A program made the position numbers and the translations under genes. Positions 7,633 through 15,814 of a stretch of DNA of 15,814 nucleotides are shown here, in pieces; position 1 is the stretch's first letter; every line of letters starts with the position of its first letter. The stretch covers positions 1-15,814 of the forward strand of contig JADGIF010000176.1 in assembly GCA_018985225.1 (NCBI GenBank). The letters run 5' to 3'. The notes beneath the pieces were generated by a model. That model was not told the origin of the DNA, did not search any database, and worked only from the letters and a program-made list of their open reading frames with translations. The stretch comes from Amoeboradix gromovi (taxonomy: Eukaryota; Sanchytriomycota; Sanchytriomycetes; Sanchytriales; Sanchytriaceae).

Positions 7633-9078
7633 ATGCCCAAGCACGCTATAGCTCTCTCGGATTTTACTTCGAGTGATAAAGCTGCTTCTTTTATGAAAAA
7701 TACAATAATAGAAATATTACAGGTGGATCCAAGCGGATTTTATTATTATGGAGTCGATGATAAAAATCAGGTTGGATGGTTTCCAAAGTCTTGTGTGACT
7801 GATTATGATATACATTCTAGTGCAGATCAGGCTAATACAAAAAACTCTGGATATTCATTAAATGACTCTAATCTTAAAAACACTGAAGGGTTACTTGATT
7901 TCCAACTTGGGACCGACACTGTTGCTCGTAATAAAGACGTTTCAGAGGAGCCTAAAAAGGCTTCTACTCCAAGACCAAGTATTGACGCAATACCGCTAGA
8001 CTTAGAGTTTAAGATTAAAAAACCAGCACCACGAAGACCAAGCTCGGAGTACAGTTCAAATTCCTTGGAATTGGTCCTCGAGAATGAGCCTGCAGTCCGC
8101 AAACCTGCGCCATCTCCACCACGTCAACTATCTTATACGGACACGAATTCGAATACAATCATTTCTGCAGGTTTTATGTCAAAAGAGCAAATGGAACAAT
8201 ATATTTTGCTTCAAAATGTTGGAAGATCTAAAATTTCCACTAATTTAGGAAGCGAACAGGTGTATCAAACTTCATCGATTCCTGGCTCTTTAGGGTTTAT
8301 GTCAAAAGAGCAGATGGAACAATTTGTTCTGATCCAGAATTTAAAGGCAACAGCCGACTCACAGGTCTTCATTGATCATCTTTCCCATGAAACCGTCGTT
8401 AATGCCAATGAAGAATACAGAAATTGCCACGGTAAGAAAAATTTGGCTCCGACATTGTCCTTTGATTCAAAAACTCTAAGTTTACATGGCTTAGAAGAAG
8501 TAAAGCCACAATTTGCTTCTGTTCTTCCTTCTACACCGAAGAGAAAAGCAGCGCCGTCTCTGCCTTCGCTATCAGAGTTAAATTTAGCTACTCCTACCAC
8601 ACTCAATGCAACTGACATACTTGATCCCAATACTTTGAAAACGCAGTCAAATATACAATCGGTTGAGGGGGTGGCATTAAAGGACTCGTATTTGGAGACG
8701 CAGAGGAAGTCAGCAGAAAAATCGGCAGAGATTAGACCGAGGAGAAATGCTACCGTAAAATATGGTATGGGCGACAAAAAAGTATTAAGATATTCTTCTC
8801 AGGACTCCGATCTTTCAGGTGATAGTGAGAGAACCAACACTTATGTGAGAGATAGACCAAAAACCGAATTATTGCAAAAGAACGATTCAGATTTAGATTA
8901 CAAAAAGAAAAATGTTTCTGAGTTGTCATTGATGGAGAAGACAAAAAAGAAAAATATACCTCCTCCTCCAGAAACGGTCAACTGGGCGAGTATGGGATCA
9001 GTTAATAACATTATGATAAATGCGCAAAATTCCAAGAGACTTGAAAGCAAATTAAACTCGGGTCCCACTATTAACTAA
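7633..9078 (+). CDS. SH3-domain proline-rich protein, truncated paralogue of the next gene
   Basis: 481 aa. N-terminal SH3 domain at about 4-58: IALSDFTSS (canonical ALYDF with Tyr replaced by Ser), YYYGVDDKNQVGWFPKSCV. The rest is low-complexity and Ser/Pro-rich, with PxxP-type clusters (KKPAPRRPSS, RKPAPSPPRQ, KRKAAPSLPS) and two copies of a GFMSKEQMEQ-hhLhQN motif at residues about 180 and 221. It ends near a PPPPETVNWASM motif matched in the following gene (PPPTSMNWTNM). It is clearly a tandem duplicate of 9133-12074 that lacks MyTH4-FERM. It ends in two TAA codons. Probable role: a cytoskeletal or membrane adaptor that binds proline motifs and supplies its own; this is inference. An alternative is readthrough or splicing into the next gene, which is in the same frame. 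Confidence 0.8.
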   Translation: MPKHAIALSDFTSSDKAASFMKNTIIEILQVDPSGFYYYGVDDKNQVGWFPKSCVTDYDIHSSADQANTKNSGYSLNDSNLKNTEGLLDFQLGTDTVARNKDVSEEPKKASTPRPSIDAIPLDLEFKIKKPAPRRPSSEYSSNSLELVLENEPAVRKPAPSPPRQLSYTDTNSNTIISAGFMSKEQMEQYILLQNVGRSKISTNLGSEQVYQTSSIPGSLGFMSKEQMEQFVLIQNLKATADSQVFIDHLSHETVVNANEEYRNCHGKKNLAPTLSFDSKTLSLHGLEEVKPQFASVLPSTPKRKAAPSLPSLSELNLATPTTLNATDILDPNTLKTQSNIQSVEGVALKDSYLETQRKSAEKSAEIRPRRNATVKYGMGDKKVLRYSSQDSDLSGDSERTNTYVRDRPKTELLQKNDSDLDYKKKNVSELSLMEKTKKKNIPPPPETVNWASMGSVNNIMINAQNSKRLESKLNSGPTIN

Positions 9079-9132
9079 TAAATTTTGAAATTAAATTTAG
9101 GTTTCACTATTCTCGAACTCAGCCATCTTGAA

Positions 9133-12074
9133 ATGTTAGATAAGCGCGTAATAGCCCTTTCAGATTTTAAATGCAGTGATGATATAACTTTGTTTTCCAA
9201 AGACTCCATTATATCCGTACTTCAAGAAGATCCCAGTGGTCACTATTATTATGGAAGAGATGAGAAAAATCAAGTTGGGTGGTTTCTAAAATCTGCAGTT
9301 GAGGACTGTAACGATACGGCTAAGAAAATCCAAAATCCAATTGTGACTTCAGGGTTTATGACGAAAGATCAGCTAGATGCATTCAACATGATGCAAGCCC
9401 CGAAAAAAGTAAACGAAGTTGAGTTTGTGCATAATAAAATACCTGAGGTTGTCCAGGAAGCTTACCCCACAATCAAGAAAGCTGCTCCAGGACCACCACC
9501 TGATAGTTACCCCACAATCAAGAAAGCTGCTCCAGGACCACCACCTGATAGCAGTCCAATAATTAAAAAAGTTGCTCCCGTACCACCTTCAGATGGTGTT
9601 ACCACTCCAAAGAAATCTGCACCGCTATCCCCTGTTGAATTTTCGCAGGATCTGAACAACTCATCAGAATCTAACTCAACAAGGAAAGACATGGGGTCTA
9701 GGGATAGCTTGAAAATTAATAAATCCTCAGAATCTATTTCTCAGTATAGCATTCAGAATCCAAGCCAAACACAAAAACCGTTGGTCTCTGCTCAACCTAT
9801 GGTAGGAGCGTTCTACGATGTGCAAGCTAACAGTGTACTCAAGAAAAAGGCACCACCTGCTCCGGGAGCCCCAGGTGAATTATCAAAAAATAGTGACACT
9901 CGATCGAGAAATATTTCTACTCCACCAGTACCCACTCAGAGTACTAGCGAAGAAATCTATGAACTTAAGAAGAAACCCTTGACCTCTGATGTATCTGGTA
10001 ATACAAAGAGGAAAATTTCGGCCCCACCGCCAACATCTATGAATTGGACAAATATGGATGCCATAAACAGTCTAATGCCTTCCTTAGCTGCCTCAAAGGT
10101 GCAAAATCCAGAGCAACAGTTTTCTGCTATCTCAGTTCATTCAGAAAAAGTTCAAGGGGATTTTTCTTCGGAGCATTCATCTACTTTGTCTTCAAGGGAT
10201 ACCACACTTAGTCGACAAGATCAATCCTCTAGCCGAAAACAAACTGGAATTCAGAGTAACTGGTCAGACGCCAATTCTACAAACACTATGAAAAGTGACA
10301 CCAGAAACAGATCTGACTCCAGTGCAAACACTAACACAATGAGTTCCGCAAGACTAAGGTCGGATTCGAGCCTAAAACTTAAAACAAGAACGGCTTCAAG
10401 CGGGAAACAAGCACTGCAACCAATGGACATGAACGAGTTATCATCCTCCAGCAGTCTAACAATAAAGCAAGGTGGAGATGATTGTCTAGGTCCCTCGGTG
10501 AAAAACATTCTGGCTTTGTATGACGACAATAGAACTCAGTCTACAAGAAATCCATTGGATGAATACGCTTCCCGTAATTTTGGATCCGATGAAAAAGGAT
10601 TTACTTTTCAAAAAGTCCCAATCAAAAGGCCAATGCATAAAATTAGTGATACAAATGCTAGAAAAGAAGCCTTAAGTGGATTTGAACATATTCTAATTTA
10701 TTGCGGTGACGCGAATGGAAACAGATATGACGCAGCTAGAAGCCTTGTAGATATCTCCAGAAACAATCTGGTCAGTGACGAGATCATTTGCCAACTATTA
10801 AAACAGACTATAAATAACACCAGCTCAGTTGCTGAATCAACAGTCCGAAGCTGGGCATTGCTGTGCTTAGTTTTGGTTTATTCTGATCCATCTTTAGCAT
10901 TGAAGCAAGTGTTAATTGAGCATATGAAGATAGTTTCTAGATATGAAAAGCCTTTTGACCAGCTCTCTAAAAAATGCTTGGAGAATTTACACCTAGCTGC
11001 AACAGAAACGCCTCGTAAGATGCTGCCTTCAAATTTAGAAATAATAAGTTTTGAGACCAACAAATATTGTATTCCTTTAAAATTAGACTATCCAACCGGG
11101 GTATCAAAATCCTATAACATTACGCCATATACAAAAGGATCTGATTTGCTTACTCAAGCTGCTAAGTATTTATCATTGCCAGACTATCTTGATCATGGAA
11201 TTGCGATTTCTATCGACAACTTAGAAGTTTTGCCTTTATTACCGGAAGAAAAGATATTGGATGTTTGCGCAATAATAGAAAAGATGATTATAGATAAAGA
11301 TGATAAAAAGGTCGAAGCAACCTGGGAATTCTTCAACAGAGCTAGGTTCTGTGTTTTAAGAAAGGTATGGCTCAGGGTTGATCCTTTGTTGTTCAATGAG
11401 ATGGACGAATGGGAGTTGACACAAATATATAATGAAATTCGTCCTAATTTTATCAGCGGAGCATGGCTGGGCCAATTGCAGTTCCAAAAAGAGTATTTAG
11501 AAGTGATGTGCACTCTGGGTGCAACTAGAGCGCTGCTAGAAGGAAAAGGAGAGTCAAACTATGCTTCCTATATGCCAAAGCCGATTGTAGAACTTTATGA
11601 GTCAAGCAATAAAAAAGATAAAAAGAGTGTAGCAATAATATCCCAAGAATTTACGCAGGCTTTAGAAAACCTTAGGTATGTAAAACCATTGCAACTTAGA
11701 CGAGATTTCATTAAAGTCATTCACGAGTGGGATCTCTTCGGATGCAGAGTGTATGAAGTGTTTTTTGAAAGCGACAACAGACTTGCAGGCGATGCATTCC
11801 TCGCTGTTCGCCCAGGTGACGTTTGGTTTTTAGATCTAGAGAGGAAAGCAATTACCACCTTAAAGTATCCAGAAATTCAAAAAATAACACTAGAACAAGG
11901 TGGAAGAGAAGTTGTAATTAAAACCGGAACAGTCGCCCAACAAAGAGTTGTAAGGTTTCAATCTAAACAAAGTTTCGCAATACAAACAGCGTAAAACCAT
12001 ATTAACTTAGAATCGGTGTTTATATCCAACAATTTAAAATAGTAGAAAAGATGAAGAAGAGTCAGCTGTTATGA
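9133..12074 (+). CDS. SH3-MyTH4-FERM scaffold protein, two exons
   Basis: Exons 9133-11990 and 12011-12074 encode 973 aa after removal of a 20-nt intron. ATG 9133 is chosen because the SH3 begins just after it, as in the paralogue; upstream codons lack an ATG. SH3 about 5-58 (IALSDFKCS...NQVGWFLKSAV, Pro of the WFP motif replaced by Leu). One GFMTKDQLDA motif at about 74; Pro-rich repeats at about 110-155; a Ser/Thr-rich linker. MyTH4 about 497-630 (RPMHKI...WALLCLVLVYSDPS). FERM about 636-965: F1, F2 (WEFFNRARFCVLRKVW...QLQFQKEYLEV), F3 (WDLFGCRVYEVFF...). MyTH4-FERM tandems bind cargo tails, microtubules or membrane receptors in class VII/X/XV myosins. Here no motor is present, so the protein is likely a cytoskeleton-membrane scaffold. 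The second exon adds IGVYIQQFKIVEKMK, the missing final F3 helix. Confidence 0.87.
9462..9596 (+). repeat. 45-bp tandem repeat coding a proline-rich 15-mer
   Basis: Two base-for-base identical 45-bp units (9462-9506, 9507-9551) encode YPTIKKAAPGPPPDS. A third diverged unit (9552-9596) encodes SPIIKKVAPVPPSDG. The units keep frame and add candidate SH3-binding PxxP sites; the first two must be a recent duplication or kept identical by slippage. Confidence 0.93.
11991..12010 (+). other. Ultra-short (20-nt) intron in the SH3-MyTH4-FERM gene
   Basis: GTAAAACCATATTAACTTAG. It has GT-AG ends and branch-like TTAAC, with the A at intron position 15 exactly as in the STE11 intron. Unspliced, translation stops at TAA 11992 after FAIQTA. 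Spliced, it continues 20 codons as an amphipathic helix expected at the end of a FERM F3 lobe. Support is weaker than for STE11 because only a short C-terminus depends on it. Confidence 0.65.
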
Positions 12075-12188
12075 AAGCATTAATAAATAAAAATATATAA
12101 CCACAGAATTGAGATTAGAGATTTTCTAGATTGCCTGGTTTATATTTTGCATGTACCCATCTTCAATATTCTCCGTGAATCACATAAC

Positions 12189-12452
12189 ATGGGTGCCTCT
12201 AACGACTCACTGGATTCTTGCATAGATGATTGCTTATCGCTATTGGAAGAACTAGGAGTAGAGCAAAATCAGAATAATAAGGATAATTTACCCATCTTGT
12301 CTTCATCACAACAAACTACCTTTAATTTATCGTCATTCCAGATGACTCCTGATGATCTGATATCGCACCTCAAATACCAGAAGCTACTAAGATTGCCACC
12401 TCGGACTACGAGCCTAAAAATATCAAAGTCCAAACAAAGCGACTTGCAGTAA
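12189..12452 (+). CDS. Small hypothetical protein just upstream of CLF1
   Basis: 87 aa from ATG 12189, acidic at the N-terminus (SLDSCIDDCLSLLEELGVEQ, a likely amphipathic helix with two Cys), Ser/Gln-rich in the middle, basic at the end (LPPRTTSLKISKSKQ). I do not recognise a family. It starts 114 bp after the FERM gene's stop and ends only 17 bp before the CLF1 ATG, in a different frame. It could therefore be an independent compact gene, the upstream cistron of a shared CLF1 transcript, or a long upstream ORF that controls CLF1. CLF1 itself is complete at its N-terminus, so this is not a missing CLF1 exon. The composition looks like coding sequence rather than spacer. Confidence 0.5.
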   Translation: MGASNDSLDSCIDDCLSLLEELGVEQNQNNKDNLPILSSSQQTTFNLSSFQMTPDDLISHLKYQKLLRLPPRTTSLKISKSKQSDLQ

Positions 12453-12469
12453 ATAATGTTTTTTGTTAC

Positions 12470-14470
12470 ATGAACAATAATTCTCGCTTCGATGCTTCTG
12501 TCAAAAACAAGTCTGTAGCAGAATATCAAATAACAGCAGAGCATTTAATAAGAGAAGCTTTTGACAATCAAATAAAACTGCCTTTTCTAGATCATAAAAT
12601 AAAAGATGAAGATGAATTTGATCACTTAATTTTCATGAAAAGAAGATTTTTTGAAGACGGTTTGCGCAGATCTAAGACACATATTGGCTTATGGATGAAC
12701 TATGCTACGTTTGAGCTCCAATTGAAAAACTACGATAGGGCGCGAAGTATTTTTGAAAGAGCCTTAGACATTGATTACCGAAATACCAGGATATGGACTA
12801 AATATATCGAAATGGAAATTAGCAATAAACAGTTCAACTACGCTCGCAACCTGTATGAGCGTGTCGTTAGCCTTTTACCTAAAGTTGATCAGTTTTGGCT
12901 GAAGTATATTCAATTGCAAGTGAACCAGAAGCAATTTAAGAGTGTAATGGAACTATACAACAGATGGATTGACAATAAACCTGAACCATATGTATACGGT
13001 AAGGCTTGCCAGTATTTTACGCGCGGTAAGCACTATGACCTAGCACGTAATGTTTTATTTAAACTGGTTGACAATTATCCAATACCAGAATCTTGGAGAA
13101 GGCTGTCTGAATTTGAAGAAAGGAATTCTAGTGCAGCTTCTGCTAGAGGCGTATACGAGAAAGCGTTGCAATTTTACAAAAACGATCCACCACATTCCAT
13201 CTTAATATTCTTTGCTAAATTTGAGCAAAGATGCAAACAGCTAGAAAGATGCAGAGAAATATATAAATATGCTTTAACAAAGTACAAAGACGATCCTTCC
13301 ATATCCAAGCAAATAAGCCAGTCTTTTCAGCAATTTGAATTACAAATTGGTGATCCATCGGGTATTACCACTGCTATAACTTTGGAAAAGTCTCATATGT
13401 TTGAGCAAAAGCTTTTAGTAAAAAACGATGTTGACATATGGCTTGAATATCTAGCAATGGAAGAATCACTGCTCCAGGATCAATTAGATAACTTTCCTGA
13501 ATATGATAAAATACATGAATTAAACGATGTAAACATGAAAAAGAGAGTAGAAAGAATAATTCAGCTGTACAATCGAGCACTTGATATACAACCCGAGCCA
13601 GAAAAACCCAAGTGGAAGCGATTTTCATTTATTTGGATCAAATTCCTGTTGTTTTTAGAGTTAACCTGCAAGGACACAGAATCCACAAAGGAGGCAATTA
13701 TCAGGTGTTTAGATGCAATATCTAATAGGACCTTTACAATAAGCAAACTATGGAATCATGCTGCCTTGTTCTATATCAGGTGTCATTTAGTTGATAAAGC
13801 TAGAATTACATTCCAAAATGCATTGCGGAATCTTCCCACATCTAGAATATATAGATACTATATAGAAATGGAACTTGGGCTGCAAAATATTGATAATGCG
13901 AGGTATTTATACGAATCTATGATTATTTCATTTCCTAACAATATAAACGCATACATTGAATACTCTACGTTTGAATTAGAACTCGATAATATAGAAAGAG
14001 CCAGAAGTGTATTAGAAATAGGGTTGACGCAACGAGTCGATAAGTTGTTGCTGTTTAAAACAATGATTGAACTAGAGCAAGCTTTGGGTAACTTAGACAA
14101 AGTGTTTGATCTGTATGAGAAATTGCTTCAGCACTATGCAACTCCAGAAGTTTGGTCGATGTACTCTCAGTTCAGTAGCATAATAAACGTAGAAAAGGGA
14201 AGGGAAATATTTAAAAGGGGCTACGATGATTTCGAACAACGAGAGCTGGTAGAAGACCGAATATTACTATTAGAATACTGGAAGCAATATGAAATGATGC
14301 ACGGTGATACAGAACATGTGGATAAAGTAATTGGAATGCTGCCCAAATTGGTTAAAACTAAAACGCCGCTTGGGGAAAAATATGAATATATATTTCCTGA
14401 TTCAGGGCAAAATAAGCAAAGCCTTAAGTTACTGGAAATGGCTAAGAACTGGAAAATGGGTAATAAATAG
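12470..14470 (+). CDS. CLF1: Pre-mRNA splicing factor Clf1 (Crooked neck/Syf3), HAT-repeat protein
   Basis: 666 aa. Clf1 is a scaffold of the Prp19-associated (NTC) complex that joins the spliceosome at activation; it is made almost wholly of HAT (half-a-TPR) repeats. The N-terminus VKNKSVAEYQITAEHLIREA matches the family start (VKNK-PAE-QITAEQLLREA), showing the start is right. HAT units follow from about residue 60: WMNYATFELQLKNYDRARSI, WTKYIEMEISNKQFNYARNL, FWLKYIQLQVNQKQFKSVME, and so on to the C-terminus, which ends YEYIFPDSG...LKLLEMAKNWK as in other Crooked-neck proteins. The length is normal for the family and no intron is needed. It converges with the RGP1-like gene 10 bp away. Confidence 0.95.
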   Translation: MNNNSRFDASVKNKSVAEYQITAEHLIREAFDNQIKLPFLDHKIKDEDEFDHLIFMKRRFFEDGLRRSKTHIGLWMNYATFELQLKNYDRARSIFERALDIDYRNTRIWTKYIEMEISNKQFNYARNLYERVVSLLPKVDQFWLKYIQLQVNQKQFKSVMELYNRWIDNKPEPYVYGKACQYFTRGKHYDLARNVLFKLVDNYPIPESWRRLSEFEERNSSAASARGVYEKALQFYKNDPPHSILIFFAKFEQRCKQLERCREIYKYALTKYKDDPSISKQISQSFQQFELQIGDPSGITTAITLEKSHMFEQKLLVKNDVDIWLEYLAMEESLLQDQLDNFPEYDKIHELNDVNMKKRVERIIQLYNRALDIQPEPEKPKWKRFSFIWIKFLLFLELTCKDTESTKEAIIRCLDAISNRTFTISKLWNHAALFYIRCHLVDKARITFQNALRNLPTSRIYRYYIEMELGLQNIDNARYLYESMIISFPNNINAYIEYSTFELELDNIERARSVLEIGLTQRVDKLLLFKTMIELEQALGNLDKVFDLYEKLLQHYATPEVWSMYSQFSSIINVEKGREIFKRGYDDFEQRELVEDRILLLEYWKQYEMMHGDTEHVDKVIGMLPKLVKTKTPLGEKYEYIFPDSGQNKQSLKLLEMAKNWKMGNK

Positions 14471-14480
14471 CATATTTATT

Positions 14481-15597
14481 TTATAACTTTTTGCTCATCG
14501 TGTAGAGTTTCCCTAAACAGAGTGAGTGTAGCTTGCTAGGATAAACGGTTATGGGTATTCTACCAACTAAAGATTTTAAAATCTTTTTGTGAGGGTTAAA
14601 TACAGCTACGAGATCATTTGACTTTTCGTTATCCATTTCAAGGGACAGCTCAAGTGGAATATCAACCTTGACTTTTATAAACCAGTTTAATTCTAATTGC
14701 TTTGACTTAAAGGAGCAGCCGGCTTGAGCAGGAACATGAAGAGCAAATATGATCTTAAGTTGATTCAATCCGTGAAAATACTGAGTATTCCATTGCTGCT
14801 GCTTCACTTTAGAATCAAACGTTTTTTCATCAGCCTCAATAGTCACTTGAATGTTAGAGCAATAGTCATGCAAAGCAATAATTGATCCTACAATAGGTCT
14901 GCCCAGGATGGTAGAAGATTTAAAAATATTAATTTTGGCAATATTAACGTTATCATTTGTTATATAAAAGAACACTATATAAGTAAGAGATACTGGAGTC
15001 ACTATTAGTTACTTGATGCTCAATTTCGTCCAGCCTGTCAAGATCCATTTGATCCATGACATTTTCGTAATCGTCTGGGTTACGAAGAGCGTCAATCATC
15101 TGAACTAGCTTCCGAGGAGACGTAGGTGACAATATACTGTCTATTGCGTGGGTGGAAAAGGTTAAAGGCTGAAAATATGAACCCTTTTGAAAATCATAAT
15201 CATTCAACTCTCCAGTATTTGACGGAAAATAAACAAAAGGTGCTTGCAATTGCTTTGATATATCATTAGTGCTTATGAAAAACACAACCAGCTTGTAAAT
15301 AATCTTGAAAGAATGTCCCTGTGTATAGCTTGGGGGTAAATCAGTGGGCATAACTATAGAAACTTTGCAATTTGAATTATCCATAATATATGGCTTGGAC
15401 GAGTAAAACGTATTGTCCGAATGATAGTAGTAATTTCCTACACCTTTAAGATTGAAAGGCTCTAATGATAACTGCTTGCTGAATACTTCACCAACCAACT
15501 GAAATATGCAAAGTTCAAGGTCATGCTCATGTATGATCTTAAATTTAAGCTTCTCGTTTGAGAACACGCATATTTGGTTATCAAATATTACACTCAT
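14481..15597 (-). CDS. RGP1: RGP1-like subunit of the Ric1-Rgp1 Rab6/Ypt6 exchange factor, two exons
   Basis: Exons 15597-14994 and 14974-14481 encode 365 aa once a 19-nt intron is removed, close to human RGP1 (391 aa). With Ric1, Rgp1 forms the Golgi guanine-nucleotide exchange factor for Ypt6/Rab6 in endosome-to-Golgi recycling. The N-terminal part is beta-rich and arrestin-like, followed by SPTSPRKLVQMIDALRN (typical helix before the C-terminal half). After the splice come FFYITNDNVNIAKINIFKSS, TILGRPIVGSI, VTIEADEK and a segment with PAQAGCSFKSKQLELNWFIK, matching the family's xSYDI-NG-xVARL, LGE-I-G, LE-E and P-F-T--V-L-W pattern. Unspliced, the first exon runs into a stop 11 codons past the donor. 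The identification rests on this pattern; other arrestin-fold Golgi proteins are less likely. Confidence 0.72.
14975..14993 (-). other. Ultra-short (19-nt) intron in the RGP1-like gene
   Basis: Sense-strand sequence GTATCTCTTACTTATATAG. It has GT-AG ends; CTTAT aligns with the branch-like CTTAC/TTAAC of the other two introns, with the A five bases from the end. Removal joins ...TNSDS to MFFYITNDNVNIAKI in frame, where the family has a continuous beta strand. Confidence 0.75.
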
Positions 15598-15656
15598 AGG
15601 TTAAAAAGAAATGCTTTACTGTTTCAAAGCTTGTTTGAGACATTAGAGACATCAGA

Positions 15657-15814
15657 TGGGACACCAAATATAAAAACTAGACTAACTCGTTTTTAAAGGT
15701 GCTCCATACGCAGGAAATGCTATCATTAATAAAAGATCTTCTATTATACCAATTTTCTTTCATTGATTGTATTCCTCTTTTTAAAATAAAACTAGATATG
15801 AGGTCTTTGAGCAA
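15657..15814 (-). mobile_element. Second copy (left end) of the inverted-repeat element, cut by the window edge
   Basis: Starts TGGGACACCAAATATAAAAA and is near-identical to 5082-5253 apart from scattered substitutions and the absence of a 23-bp block present in the first copy at 5221-5243. The minus-strand reading ends with the same FKNELV stop. Similarity begins exactly at TGGGACA in both copies, confirming that this is the element's end. The other end lies outside the window, 59 bp upstream of the RGP1 start being the only boundary seen. Confidence 0.8.

Noticed and set aside
9927-9946. GTACCCACTCAGAGTACTAG, a 20-nt GT-AG block in the SH3-MyTH4-FERM gene
   Set aside because: It lacks the YTNAY branch pattern, and its removal would break a frame that continues into conserved MyTH4-FERM sequence.
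12189-12452. Small ORF as the first exon of CLF1
   Set aside because: CLF1 already starts with the conserved VKNK...QITAEHLIREA segment, the frames differ, and no intron of the observed type links them.

Overview
The window is nuclear DNA of a compact, AT-rich fungal genome. The fungal signature comes mainly from a STE11/Byr2-type MAPKKK with SAM and Ras-association domains and the fungal RPPS...L..YFP linker motif. PET112/GatB, PUF6, CLF1 and RGP1 homologues and a motor-less SH3-MyTH4-FERM protein accompany it. CTG reads as Leu at conserved sites. Relics of Fanzor nucleases and a retained MyTH4-FERM protein suggest an early-diverging fungus, but that placement is inference.

Layout. 1-758: no intact gene; decayed C-terminus of a TnpB/Fanzor2-like nuclease on the minus strand, with its zinc-ribbon segment duplicated in tandem. 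759-2150: PET112/GatB (+). 2160-3982: STE11-like MAPKKK (-), interrupted by a 20-nt intron and ending 9 bp from PET112. 3983-6062: the only long gene-poor interval, holding a decayed Fanzor1-like relic (+), a 513-bp element with 31-bp terminal inverted repeats, and a doubtful small membrane ORF. 6063-14470: plus-strand run of PUF6, an SH3 protein, its tandem paralogue with MyTH4-FERM (final exon after a 20-nt intron), a small unknown ORF and CLF1, separated by 17-114 bp. 14481-15597: RGP1-like gene (-) with a 19-nt intron, 10 bp from CLF1. 15657-15814: a second copy of the inverted-repeat element, running off the edge.

The genes are housekeeping or signalling functions with no shared pathway: mitochondrial Gln-tRNA formation, MAPK signalling, ribosome biogenesis/mRNA binding, cytoskeletal scaffolding, pre-mRNA splicing, and Ypt6/Rab6 activation.

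The most striking result is three candidate spliceosomal introns of only 19-20 nt in three unrelated genes. Each is inferred because removing it rejoins a conserved protein in frame. All three start GTA and end in the same nine-base pattern YTNAY-WTAG, with the putative branch A five bases before the 3' end. If confirmed by RNA, they are near the lower known size limit for spliceosomal introns. The second theme is mobile-element debris: two different Fanzor/TnpB-type relics and an unclassified terminal-inverted-repeat element present twice.
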